From assembly GCA_021731285.1 (NCBI GenBank), contig JAKFXR010000094.1, forward strand, positions 1-48,515: DNA of 48,515 bases. Direction: 5' to 3'. Made by a program: the position numbers and the translations under genes. The first letter of the stretch is position 1; each line of letters begins with the position of its first letter. This DNA comes from Polaromonas sp. Lineage in GTDB: Bacteria > Pseudomonadota > Gammaproteobacteria > Burkholderiales > Burkholderiaceae_C. Positions 10,128-17,781 of the stretch are shown here, one piece after another. Under the pieces are notes generated by a model. It was not told the DNA's origin. It did not search any database and saw only the letters and a list, made by a program, of their open reading frames with translations.

Positions 10128-10718
10128 CTATGAACGTTTGGTCAGCACCGGCCTGAGCAACTGGGCCAGCTCCATGCCCTGAATCACCCTGATCTGATGG
10201 CTTGCTGCAAATTGCCGCGCATTGTCAGTGACTTCGCCGATGGTCACGCAGATGGTGCTGCTCGCTCCTTGCGCGCTTCGTGCGGCCTCCAGGCTCAGGA
10301 AGGGTTCCAGCCCCAAACGCGCAGCCTTCCATCGCTTTGCACTGAGCAGGATGGTGCGCCCGGCTTTGAGCAGTTCAAAATCAGCAGCCTCGCCATCCAG
10401 CCGCCGCGCTTCGAAGCCCTCGCGGGCAAGCGCCTGCTCCAGCGCCGCCGAGAAATCGCGCCACGGCATGGCGCTGATTTGTGCCAGTGTGCCCGCCACA
10501 TGGGCGGTGCTGGGTGCGCTGATTTGCCTGTAGCCGGCAATGGTGGCAATCACCAGGAAAGGGAATCCCCCCATCGCGCCGAACCAGAAGTACTCCAGGG
10601 GCAACAGGGCGCGAGCGGCCAAAGCGATGGCAAGTCCCATGCCAAAACTGATCCACCATGGTGAGCGCAGCAGAACAGCAAAGAGCGACTTTTCAGCCAT
10701 TTTGAATTTCAAGTTCAT
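10128..10718 (-). CDS. Membrane-anchored Mrr-like restriction-endonuclease-fold protein
   Basis: 196 residues. The start is supported by AAAGGAC just upstream of the ATG. Two membrane segments (about 18-40 and 45-65) precede a PD-(D/E)xK-like domain (about 80-190): the segment FELLKAGRTILLSAKRWKAA matches the core of Mrr-type nucleases, in which the motif is normally QxK, but here the Gln position is Ser (SAK). The conserved tail TDNARQFAASHQIRVIQG resembles the Mrr_cat C-terminal strand region. It may be a nuclease that acts near the membrane or a non-catalytic descendant. No methyltransferase or defence gene is adjacent. Confidence 0.72.
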   Translation of the reverse strand: MNLKFKMAEKSLFAVLLRSPWWISFGMGLAIALAARALLPLEYFWFGAMGGFPFLVIATIAGYRQISAPSTAHVAGTLAQISAMPWRDFSAALEQALAREGFEARRLDGEAADFELLKAGRTILLSAKRWKAARLGLEPFLSLEAARSAQGASSTICVTIGEVTDNARQFAASHQIRVIQGMELAQLLRPVLTKRS

Positions 10719-10952
10719 GTCCTTTCGTCAGGGTTGCGACATCTCTGTCTCCCTGGATCAATGTGGGGGTCTTGACTTGCAGGGCTGCAGGCCGACTTTA
10801 CTTATAGTAACTTCAGCATGCCAATCCCCACCGAACCAGCATGAAGCACCCATGATGATATGCTTCAAAAATGATAGCTGAAGGACCAGGCCATCAAAGG
10901 GCGGGAAGCATTTTTCGTTCAATTTTTTTGACACAGACGCAAGCACAGCAAG

Positions 10953-11906
10953 ATGTCACCTGAAACAGCGCGCCCGGCGCCTGCCTCACGCGCTTCGATG
11001 GCCCTGGTTGCAGCCCTGGTCCTCATCGTGATCTGGGGAATCAACTTTTCCCTGCAGAAATTTGTCTTCGGCGTGGTCGGCCCGGGGGGCTTTTTGTTTG
11101 CCCGCTACCTGATCATGCCGCTGTGCGCCGTGGCCCTGCTTATGTGGCGCTTCGGCTTGAAGTTTCCGTCCCTGTCCCGCCGCGACTGCTGGGAGCTGGC
11201 CAGGCTGGGCATTGCCGGGCATTTTCTCCATATGGGGATGGTCACCTATGGCATCCACTGGTCCACCGCTTTTTCAAGCTCGCTGATTCTTGCCTGCGGG
11301 CCGATTTTCACGTTGCTGATCCTGCGCTTCCTCGGCGTGGAGCGGCTGCACCGCGCACAGATCGCGGGTGTGGCCGTGGCTTTTGTGGGCGTGCTGATTT
11401 TCCTGTCCGACAAGTTGCTGGGCGGCAACTGGCGGGCTACGGGTGGGGACCTGTTCCTGCTCGTCGCGGCCAGCCTGTTTTCCTGGTACACCGTTGCCGC
11501 CAAACCCCTGATCGAGCGCCACGGCGGCGTGGTCACCATGGCATATGCGACCTTGTTTGGCAGCGTGCCCGTTGTGCTGTTTACCTTGTCGGCGGGTTTG
11601 TCTGCGCCGTGGGCCAGTGTGTCACTGGTGGTGTGGGCCAGTCTGATCTGGTCGGTGACGGTCTCTGCCTTTCTGGGCTGGCTGGTGTGGGGCTGGGTCA
11701 ACTCCGTCAGGGGCGTGGCACGCACCGCACCGTTGATGTATCTGATGCCGCCAGTGGCCGGGCTGGTGGCCTGGCTGTTCGCGGGCGAGCAATACACCGG
11801 CATCAAGCTGGGCGGCGCGGCGCTGACGCTGATCGGTGTGGCGATTGCGCAGTTCACCAGCCGGCGGCAGACCCTGGCGCGCGAAGCGCCTGCGCCAGTG
11901 GACTAG
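10953..11906 (+). CDS. EamA/DMT-family transporter
   Basis: 317 residues with ten predicted membrane helices in two EamA repeats (about 18-150 and 165-300). The first repeat carries IVIWGINFSLQKF, the usual WG-N motif of helix 1. Proteins of this family export amino acids, metabolites or drugs, and the substrate cannot be told from sequence. The upstream gap (10719-10952) contains a partial copy of the dispersed repeat at about 10861-10880 but no clear promoter. The stop lies only 3 bp from the stop of the convergent thioredoxin-fold gene. Confidence 0.88.
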   Translation: MSPETARPAPASRASMALVAALVLIVIWGINFSLQKFVFGVVGPGGFLFARYLIMPLCAVALLMWRFGLKFPSLSRRDCWELARLGIAGHFLHMGMVTYGIHWSTAFSSSLILACGPIFTLLILRFLGVERLHRAQIAGVAVAFVGVLIFLSDKLLGGNWRATGGDLFLLVAASLFSWYTVAAKPLIERHGGVVTMAYATLFGSVPVVLFTLSAGLSAPWASVSLVVWASLIWSVTVSAFLGWLVWGWVNSVRGVARTAPLMYLMPPVAGLVAWLFAGEQYTGIKLGGAALTLIGVAIAQFTSRRQTLAREAPAPVD

Positions 11907-11909
11907 GTT

Positions 11910-12551
11910 CTACGTGGGCTGCTTTGCCGGACTTGCAGCCGGCAGTGCCGGCGGCTGCAGGCCCAGAAAGGCCGCAAGTGCGGCGGTCGGCATGGCGCCT
12001 TCGCGCGTCACCAGCTCACCGGTCTGCGCATGGGTGCCCACGATGCTCGGGATCGACGCAAATCCGAAACGGGTCAGCAGCGCGGTGTTGGACGCCACGA
12101 AAGCCTTCTGGGCGTCTGTGTTGGCGCCCGCGCCAATGCCACCGCCGCCGGAGCGCATGGATGCTTCGTGTTCATCCATCGCTGCCACAGGATCTGCAGC
12201 GGCGAGCAGGGTGGCACCCTGCGCCGTGCTGGTGGCGTTGAGCAGGCCGACGGGAATCCAGACAAACCTGGCCTGCGACTTGAGTGGCCTGGCTGCCTCC
12301 CAGAGAGCGGTGCAATGCGGGCACTGCGCATCGAAAAACACATACACCGTGCGCGTGCTCATGGGTGTGCCGACGGTAAAGCCTTTGGCTTCAGCGGCAA
12401 TCGCAGCAACAGAGACGGGGGTGGAGGCAGCTGCGGCTTTGCCGGACGCACCGGTGTCAGGGGCCTCCTTGCAGCCTGAAAGCAGGACAGCGGCCGAGAT
12501 GACGGCTGCACCGAGAAACGTCGACGAAGAAAGAAGAGGTGTGAAGCGCAT
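11910..12551 (-). CDS. DsbC/DsbG-like thioredoxin-fold lipoprotein
   Basis: 213 residues. The lipoprotein signal ends at lipobox LLSGC (Cys near 27). A short Ala/Thr-rich linker leads to a thioredoxin fold with active site CPHC in FFDAQCPHC, and a cis-Pro region FASIPSIVG. CPHC and the overall pattern resemble the catalytic domain of DsbG/DsbC disulfide isomerases, but the N-terminal dimerisation domain is missing. It is therefore probably a monomeric, membrane-tethered periplasmic thiol oxidoreductase. Its redox partner and substrates are not visible nearby. Confidence 0.82.
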   Translation of the reverse strand: MRFTPLLSSSTFLGAAVISAAVLLSGCKEAPDTGASGKAAAASTPVSVAAIAAEAKGFTVGTPMSTRTVYVFFDAQCPHCTALWEAARPLKSQARFVWIPVGLLNATSTAQGATLLAAADPVAAMDEHEASMRSGGGGIGAGANTDAQKAFVASNTALLTRFGFASIPSIVGTHAQTGELVTREGAMPTAALAAFLGLQPPALPAASPAKQPT

Positions 12552-12607
12552 GTGCGGGCCAGCCCTGGTGGAAAGCCCAAAGCATAACGTAGCGCCTGAC
12601 GCCCGCT

Positions 12608-13579
12608 TCAGCCTTTGTTGGTCAGCCCCAGGCGCTCGATGGTTGCTTTTTCAGCTTCGAAGGTTTCCCGCGCAAACCGGGTGTACTGCGAGGTGTTCAT
12701 GTAAATCACCGACTGGTCGTACTTTTCAAAGCTGGTCAGCACTGCGGGGTCGTTCAGCGTGCGCCGGAAGGCCTCGTGCAGTGTGGCCACGACGGCGGGG
12801 TCCATGCCTTTGGGGCCGCACACGCCGAAAGGTGAGTCCGAGACCGTCTTGTAGCCAAGCTCATTGAGCGTCGGGACATTGGGCCAGCGCTTGGTGCGGT
12901 TGCTCCCATAGGTGGCCAGCAGCCGAAGCTTGCCCGACTCCACGTGAGGACCCCAGCCGGTGGCGTCGCTGGCGCCCATCACGTGGCCCCCCAGAATGGC
13001 CTGCATGTTGTCGGCATTGCCCTTGAAGGGAACGTGGGTGAGCTTGATGCCGGCGCGCTGGGCAAACTCCTCCACCGCCAGGTGCGGGCTGGTGCCTGTG
13101 CCCGTCGATCCGTAAGTGAACTTCTCGGGGTTGGCCTTGGCATACGCCACGAGGTCCTTGATGCTTTTGATAGGGGAGTCACTGGGCACCACCAGGCCAA
13201 AGGTGTAGCCGGTCAGGCAGGCAATCCAGGTGAAGTCTTTCAGGGGGTCATAGGCCACCTTCTGCATGTGCGGTATGCGAAAGACGCCGTGGGGGATTTG
13301 GGTGAGCGTGTAGCCGTCTGGCTTGGCGCTGAGCATCTCAATGGCGCCCAGCATGCCGCCTGCGCCGGGCTTGTTTTCCACGATGATGGTCTGGCCCAGG
13401 GTCTTGCCTGCGCTTTCGGCCAGCGCGCGGATCACCGCGTCTGTCGAGCCACCGGCGGGCCAGGGGCAGATGTATTTGATGGGGCGCGTCGGCCAGGCCG
13501 GCGCCTGCGCCAGGGTGGGCAGCGCGACGCTGGCGGCGAGGGCTGTGGTGGCGGACAGGAAGGCGCGGCGTTGGGTCAT
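12608..13579 (-). CDS. Bug-family (TctC) periplasmic solute-binding protein
   Basis: 323 residues. The Tat-like or Sec signal MTQRRAFLSATTALAASVAL precedes the Bug signature: PIKYICPWPAGGSTDAVIR, then ENKPGAGGMLGA and PDGYTL. These receptors bind carboxylates and other small solutes for tripartite tricarboxylate transporters, and are greatly expanded in Burkholderiales. No tctA or tctB membrane gene is nearby, so this is one of the usual orphan receptors. Ligand unknown. Confidence 0.93.
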   Translation of the reverse strand: MTQRRAFLSATTALAASVALPTLAQAPAWPTRPIKYICPWPAGGSTDAVIRALAESAGKTLGQTIIVENKPGAGGMLGAIEMLSAKPDGYTLTQIPHGVFRIPHMQKVAYDPLKDFTWIACLTGYTFGLVVPSDSPIKSIKDLVAYAKANPEKFTYGSTGTGTSPHLAVEEFAQRAGIKLTHVPFKGNADNMQAILGGHVMGASDATGWGPHVESGKLRLLATYGSNRTKRWPNVPTLNELGYKTVSDSPFGVCGPKGMDPAVVATLHEAFRRTLNDPAVLTSFEKYDQSVIYMNTSQYTRFARETFEAEKATIERLGLTNKG

Positions 13580-13792
13580 GACGATCTCCGGGAAAAGGAA
13601 GGCTGAACTGAGTCTTGAGCCTATCGCCCGGCGTCTGCAGTGTCATCAAGGTTTACGAGGGCGCATCGTCGCATCGGAGACATGCCCAAACGGCCAGAGG
13701 GCGGTAACCCGCTGGCCGTTTGCCTTGCGCTGCGGACCGGTAAGTGCGCTTGCCAGGAAGAAGTATCTGCCTGCAATGCCGAAAAGTGCTTC

Positions 13793-13866
13793 TGAATTTC
13801 ATATGATTGAATAAAAATATGGTAATAAATTCTTTGCAAATAAGAAAATATAGGAAAATTAACTGC
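13793..13866 (+). promoter_or_regulatory. AT-rich leader upstream of the Lrp/AsnC regulator gene
   Basis: The 287-bp gap 13580-13866 is ordinary GC-rich DNA until about 13793, after which it becomes strikingly A/T-rich with several AATA/TATT runs. AGGA at 13852-13855 is the likely ribosome binding site for the ATG at 13867. AT-rich, curved regions are usual for Lrp-type autoregulation; no exact -35/-10 pair is assigned. Confidence 0.4.
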
Positions 13867-14325
13867 ATGGACAAGATTGACAGAAAAATATTGCATGTTC
13901 TTCAGGGCAATGCCCGCGCCAGCCTTCAGGAGATCGGTCAGGCCGTGGGACTGAGCTCCACACCGTGCTGGAGCCGCATCAGGAAGATGGAAGAGTCCGG
14001 CGTGATCGAGGGCTACACGGTGCGCATCAATGCGGCGGCGCTGGACCTCAGCGACACGGTGCTGGTGCAGGTGACCCTGGACAGCCACTCCGACAACACG
14101 CTGGAAAAGTTTGGTGAAACGCTGGCGAAGATCCCCGAGGTTATTGAGGCCTATCTGGTGTCGGGCGACTATGACTATCTTTTGCGGATTGCCGTGAGCG
14201 GCACGCAGGACTACGAAAGGCTGCTGCGCGAGCGGCTTTACAGGATCAAGGGCATACGGCACAGCAAATCAAGCTTTGTGCTGCGCACGCTGAAAAAAGC
14301 CGACCTTCCCCTGTTTCAGGATTGA
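13867..14325 (+). CDS. Lrp/AsnC-family transcriptional regulator
   Basis: 153-residue product, the usual family length, counted from the ATG at 13867 (MDKIDRKIL). An upstream ATG at 13807 would add 20 unusual residues from the AT-rich leader and is not favoured. The N-terminal winged helix-turn-helix covers about 1-60 (ASLQEIGQAVGLSSTPCWSR). The RAM ligand-binding domain covers about 65-150 and includes EAYLVSGDYDYLLRI. Such proteins sense amino acids and often regulate a neighbouring transporter or catabolic gene; the convergent DMT carrier gene overlaps it by 10 bp at the 3' end. Confidence 0.92.
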   Translation: MDKIDRKILHVLQGNARASLQEIGQAVGLSSTPCWSRIRKMEESGVIEGYTVRINAAALDLSDTVLVQVTLDSHSDNTLEKFGETLAKIPEVIEAYLVSGDYDYLLRIAVSGTQDYERLLRERLYRIKGIRHSKSSFVLRTLKKADLPLFQD

Positions 14326-15208
14326 GGCGCCCGCTGGCGCAGGACCACGCGCGCTTCGGCCACTGCCGCGCCTATGCCGGCCAGACAGATCAGTCCCATG
14401 CCCAGGGCCGTGGCCTGGTCAGGCAGCTGGCCAAACACCAGCCAGCCCAGCGCAGTCGCGGCAAGGATTTGCAGGTAGCTGAAAGGCGCCAGCAAGGTGG
14501 CCGGGCTTTTTTGGTACGCAGCAATTTGCAGCCAGTGCCCGAGGAAACCACTGACGCCCGTGGACAGCAACAGCAAGCACTGGCTCGCCGAAAGCTCAGG
14601 CAGGTCCCAGAACCAGGGCAGGGCCAGTGTCAGCGCCACGGTGCCCAACAGGCCACCGTAGTAGTTGGTGGTCAGGGGATCGTCGTGCGCCACGCGCCGG
14701 GTTGCTATCTGAAAAAAGCAAAAACCAGCGCGGTCAACACACCGAGCCCCACGCCCACCGGATCCAGCGGGGTGCCGGGCCGGATGACGATCAGCATCCC
14801 GGCGAAACCGGTGACCACGCCGAGCCAGCGGCGCAGGCGATGCGGCTCGTGCAGAAGCCATGGAGCCAGCGCCATCAGAAACAGGGGCGCCATGAAGTTC
14901 ATGGCTGTGCCTTCGGCCAGGGGGAGACGCTTGAGTACCGAGAAAAACAGCACAGAGCTGGCGATCATCAGCAAGCCACGTATCAACTGCCAGCGCAGGG
15001 ATTGTGTCGAGAAGATCGCTTTGCCACGGGACGGCAGCACAAGCGCAGTCATGAGCGCCGTATGCACCGCATACCGGACCCACGCCAGCATCAAGACCGG
15101 CACGCCGGCCAGCACCAGCCACTTGCCCGAGGCATCCAGGACGGAGAGCATCCAGAGGCCGGCGATGTGAAAAAGAATGCCGCTTTTGTTCATGCGAAGC
15201 AGCGGCAA
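14316..15208 (-). pseudogene. EamA/DMT-family transporter gene interrupted by a -1 frameshift
   Basis: The N-terminal half (15208 down to the TAG at 14705-14707, 167 residues) and the C-terminal half (read from about 14717 to 14316 in the next frame) together make one normal EamA transporter. The first half ends in LVFAFF then a stop; the other frame continues with QIATRRVAHDDPLTTNYYGG, exactly the family's expected sequence between repeats. The junction is a run of six T's on the coding strand (six A's at 14712-14717), reading GCT TTT TTC, so it contains the heptamer T TTT TTC in phase for -1 slippage. Either one T was lost (mutation or sequencing error) or the gene uses programmed frameshifting. 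It could also start at an internal ATG at 15193. Confidence 0.8.
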
Positions 15209-15238
15209 GCGCCGGGTTGTTGACGAATAAGGGTGTCA

Positions 15239-15279
15239 GCCCTTTGGTGACAAGGGTCTTGAGCTATCGAAAATATAGC
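15239..15279. repeat. Dispersed ~42-bp repeat, copy upstream of the DMT gene
   Basis: GCCCTTTGGTGACAAGGG is followed by the palindrome GCTATcgaaaATATAGC. The order and spacing match the copies at 19748-19790 and 31267-31308. It occupies much of the 84-bp gap between two minus-strand genes. Confidence 0.6.
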
Positions 15280-15292
15280 GTATCGGTCCGGA

Positions 15293-15997
15293 TCAGGCAA
15301 TCAGGCCATCGGCTTGCGGCACCGGAAAGCGCATCTCGATCCGGTTGTTGTCATGGCTCAGGATGATTTTCTCGGCGGCAGCGAGGGCCTTGACGTCGTC
15401 CCAGTCAAGCTGCCGGTACTGGCGCGGATCGCTGGACAGGGTGGCGTCAACTGCGCAGGTCACCGTGACAGACACCCGGGTGTGCCCGTCCGCCGCCTCG
15501 CTGCTGAGCACAATGCTTGCAGGTGCGGGGGACGCATCCGTCAAAGCGATCAGTGCGGCGGTGAAGACGGTGCGAAGCGCTGTCACCGGTGCGGTGACCT
15601 CTGCCGCAACGATCTGGTTGGTGACTGTAAAACCCCTGAACGCCAGGTCGGTCGCCAGCATGCCCACGCACTCTTCTACGCCTGTGTGCACGGGGATGAC
15701 GCCGTTCTCCCTGGGCGCTACCCAGGTGATCAGGTTCATGCAGGCGCTGGCGGCTGATCGCGACAGGGTGCTGATGGACTTGCCGTTTTCGCGCAGCACC
15801 GCCATGTCCGGTTCGGGCGCCTGCAGGCGCCGCTCAAGAATTGCGGAAATCATGCCAATCGGCTGCAGCGTGCCGGCCATGTGGTGCCGCAGGGTCGGCG
15901 CAATGCGGCGCATCAACGCATACCGGGCAGCTTCTTCCCGAATGCATTCCTGGCTGCTGCCTGCTGCCAGCGCGGCAGGGGAGATGTTCGATGTCAT
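15293..15997 (-). CDS. DHp-like histidine phosphotransferase/pseudokinase
   Basis: 234 residues from the ATG at 15997; the longer frame upstream has no sensible content. Residues about 25-90 look like a kinase dimerisation/phospho-acceptor helix pair with H38/H39 in LRHHMAGTLQPIG. Residues about 105-230 resemble a HATPase fold but lack the N-box Asn (VFTAALIALTDA where kinases have LxNLxxNA) and the glycine-rich boxes, so ATP binding is unlikely. This design is like ChpT-type histidine phosphotransferases or a degenerate kinase. No receiver gene is adjacent; the signalling operon at 1-6.3 kb is the nearest potential partner. Function inferred. Confidence 0.66.
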   Translation of the reverse strand: MTSNISPAALAAGSSQECIREEAARYALMRRIAPTLRHHMAGTLQPIGMISAILERRLQAPEPDMAVLRENGKSISTLSRSAASACMNLITWVAPRENGVIPVHTGVEECVGMLATDLAFRGFTVTNQIVAAEVTAPVTALRTVFTAALIALTDASPAPASIVLSSEAADGHTRVSVTVTCAVDATLSSDPRQYRQLDWDDVKALAAAEKIILSHDNNRIEMRFPVPQADGLIA

Positions 15998-16073
15998 AAA
16001 TCCTTGGTCAATGTCTGTGTGCCGTCCTGCCGGGCAATGCCACGCCGGAATCCTATCACCCGGTGAAGCGGGA

Positions 16074-16832
16074 TCAGGGGGATGTCGCAGGCGCGCAGGA
16101 GCGGCTGGCCAGCCAGTCCTGCAGCGCTTCCACGCCACCAATTTTTTTGCCACCGCTAAAAACCTGCGGGGTGGTGCCGGCCCCCGCCACCGCGTGCAAT
16201 GTGCGGGTGGTGAGCCCTTTGCCCAGAACAATCTCCTCATAACTGATGCCGGCTTGTTGGAGCAGGTCCTTGGCCTGGGTGCAAAACGGGCAGCCGGGCT
16301 TGGTGAATATCGTGGTGGGCAAGGGGATGACGGCGCCCGGCGCTATATACCGGAGCATGGTGTCAGCGTCGGACACTTCAAACGGGTCGCCATCTTTTTC
16401 GGGTTCGATGAACATCTTCTGGATCACGCCATCCTTGACCAGCATGGAGTAGCGCCACGAGCGTTTGCCGAAGCCCAGATCGCTCTTGTCAACCAGCATG
16501 CCCATGCCCTCGCTGAACTGGCCATTGCCGTCCGGAAGAAGCGTCAGGTTCTCCGCCTCCTGCGATACGGCCCATTCGTTCATGACAAACGCGTCATTGA
16601 CTGACAGGCAGATCACGTCGTCCACGCCGTGTTGTTTGAACACCGGCGCCAGCGCGTTGAATCCTGGCAGATGGGTTGACGAACAAGTGGGGGTGTAGGC
16701 CCCCGGCAGGGCGAACAGCACCACCGTCTTGCCGCGGAAAATATCTGCGCTTGAAATGTCGGCCCACTTGCCGTCCTTGCGGGTTTTGAAGGTGGTTTCG
16801 GGGACGGGTTGTCCCTCACGGTTTGCAAGCAT
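16074..16832 (-). CDS. Peroxiredoxin-glutaredoxin fusion protein (hybrid Prx5/Grx)
   Basis: 252 residues from the ATG at 16832, which has AAAGGGA upstream on the coding strand; the longer reading frame is not needed. The peroxiredoxin domain (about 1-165) has peroxidatic C50 in [12 protein letters not shown]. The glutaredoxin domain (about 170-245) has C181-P-F-C184 in TKPGCPFC. The fusion reduces hydrogen and organic peroxides using glutathione through its own glutaredoxin domain, as known for Haemophilus PGdx. It is divergent from the isochorismatase gene, and the 209-bp gap between them should hold both promoters. No oxyR gene is adjacent. Confidence 0.93.
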   Translation of the reverse strand: MLANREGQPVPETTFKTRKDGKWADISSADIFRGKTVVLFALPGAYTPTCSSTHLPGFNALAPVFKQHGVDDVICLSVNDAFVMNEWAVSQEAENLTLLPDGNGQFSEGMGMLVDKSDLGFGKRSWRYSMLVKDGVIQKMFIEPEKDGDPFEVSDADTMLRYIAPGAVIPLPTTIFTKPGCPFCTQAKDLLQQAGISYEEIVLGKGLTTRTLHAVAGAGTTPQVFSGGKKIGGVEALQDWLASRSCAPATSP

Positions 16833-17041
16833 GGAGCTGTCCCTTTGTGGTGGTTGTCGCGCTGCAGTCGCGGGCAAGCTTCAAGTGTGCTGGACGACCT
16901 GTCTGCAGCATGTCGGACAGTGACGACACCGGTGTAGGAGAGGGCGGTGATTTCCTCTCTGGCCTGGATGCTCACATAATCAGGCCAGACCACGCGCGGG
17001 TGTTTGTGTTGCCCATCGCGCATTACCCTTGAGGACACTTC

Positions 17042-17665
17042 ATGCTGCTTGATGCCGACGACTCCCAGCTCGTGCTGGTGGATTACCAGGGCCGGTTGAT
17101 GCCTGCTGTTTTTGAACATGAGCGGGTGCTTGCCAATGCCCTGCGCCTGGCCCGCATGGCTGCCTTGATGCAGGTACCGGTGTGGGGAACCGTCCAGAAC
17201 GCCGACAAGCTCGGCCCCAACGTGCAGGAGCTGGAGGCAGCCATAGCAGCCGCAGGCGGCAAGACCTTGCCCAAGATGCATTTCAACGCGGTGGAGGATG
17301 GCCTGGGGCAATGGCTGCGACCACCGGTGCGCAAGGCGCCGGTGGCGGGCAACGCGCGCAGCCTGCCCAAACACCTGCAAAAAGCGGCGCCGGCCGAAGC
17401 AGAGGGGCGCAACACCATTGTCATCGCGGGCTGCGAGGCCCATGTCTGCCTGATGCAGACGGCTTTGGGTTTGCTGGAAGAGGAGTTTGATGTGTGGGTC
17501 GTCACCGACGCCTGCAGCTCCCGCAGCGAACGCAACCGCGACGCCGCCTTTGACCGGCTGGCAGGAGCAGGAGCCGAGCTGCTGACCACCGAGATGGTTG
17601 CTTTTGAGTGGCTGCGTACCGCTGAGCACCCGGCTTTTCGGGACATGCTGGCGCTGGTGAAGTAA
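17042..17665 (+). CDS. Isochorismatase-family cysteine hydrolase
   Basis: 207 residues; GAGGA lies 7 nt before the ATG. The catalytic Asp is in VLVDYQG near residue 12, the nucleophile Cys and oxyanion segment in AGCEAHVCLMQTA near 135, and the region before it carries the family's cis-peptide pattern. Members cleave amides or vinyl ethers (nicotinamidase, isochorismatase, N-carbamoylsarcosine amidase, or the YcaC group), and the substrate is not assignable here. It is followed on the same strand by prpE after 116 bp, probably a separate unit. Confidence 0.88.
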   Translation: MLLDADDSQLVLVDYQGRLMPAVFEHERVLANALRLARMAALMQVPVWGTVQNADKLGPNVQELEAAIAAAGGKTLPKMHFNAVEDGLGQWLRPPVRKAPVAGNARSLPKHLQKAAPAEAEGRNTIVIAGCEAHVCLMQTALGLLEEEFDVWVVTDACSSRSERNRDAAFDRLAGAGAELLTTEMVAFEWLRTAEHPAFRDMLALVK

Positions 17666-17715
17666 GCGCCTTATTTGAGAAGCTGTGTTCGTCAGCTTGC
17701 CGCAAGTCTGTTATT

Positions 17716-17721
17716 TATAAT
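17716..17721 (+). promoter_or_regulatory. Possible -10 element upstream of prpE
   Basis: A perfect TATAAT lies 60 bp before the prpE ATG in a short A/T-rich tract. The best -35-like hexamer, TTGCCG, is only 13 bp upstream, so the promoter is suboptimal or needs an activator. Weak evidence only. Confidence 0.35.
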
Positions 17722-17781
17722 TATGAATTCAGTTTGAGGTATTTTTCAGGTGCACCCCGTGGCACCGCAGGAGACAAACGC

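Noticed and set aside
13323-13814. Plus-strand open frame over the Bug receptor and the gap before the Lrp gene
   Set aside because: Mostly antisense to the Bug gene, no ribosome site or domain, and it ends in AT-rich leader DNA.
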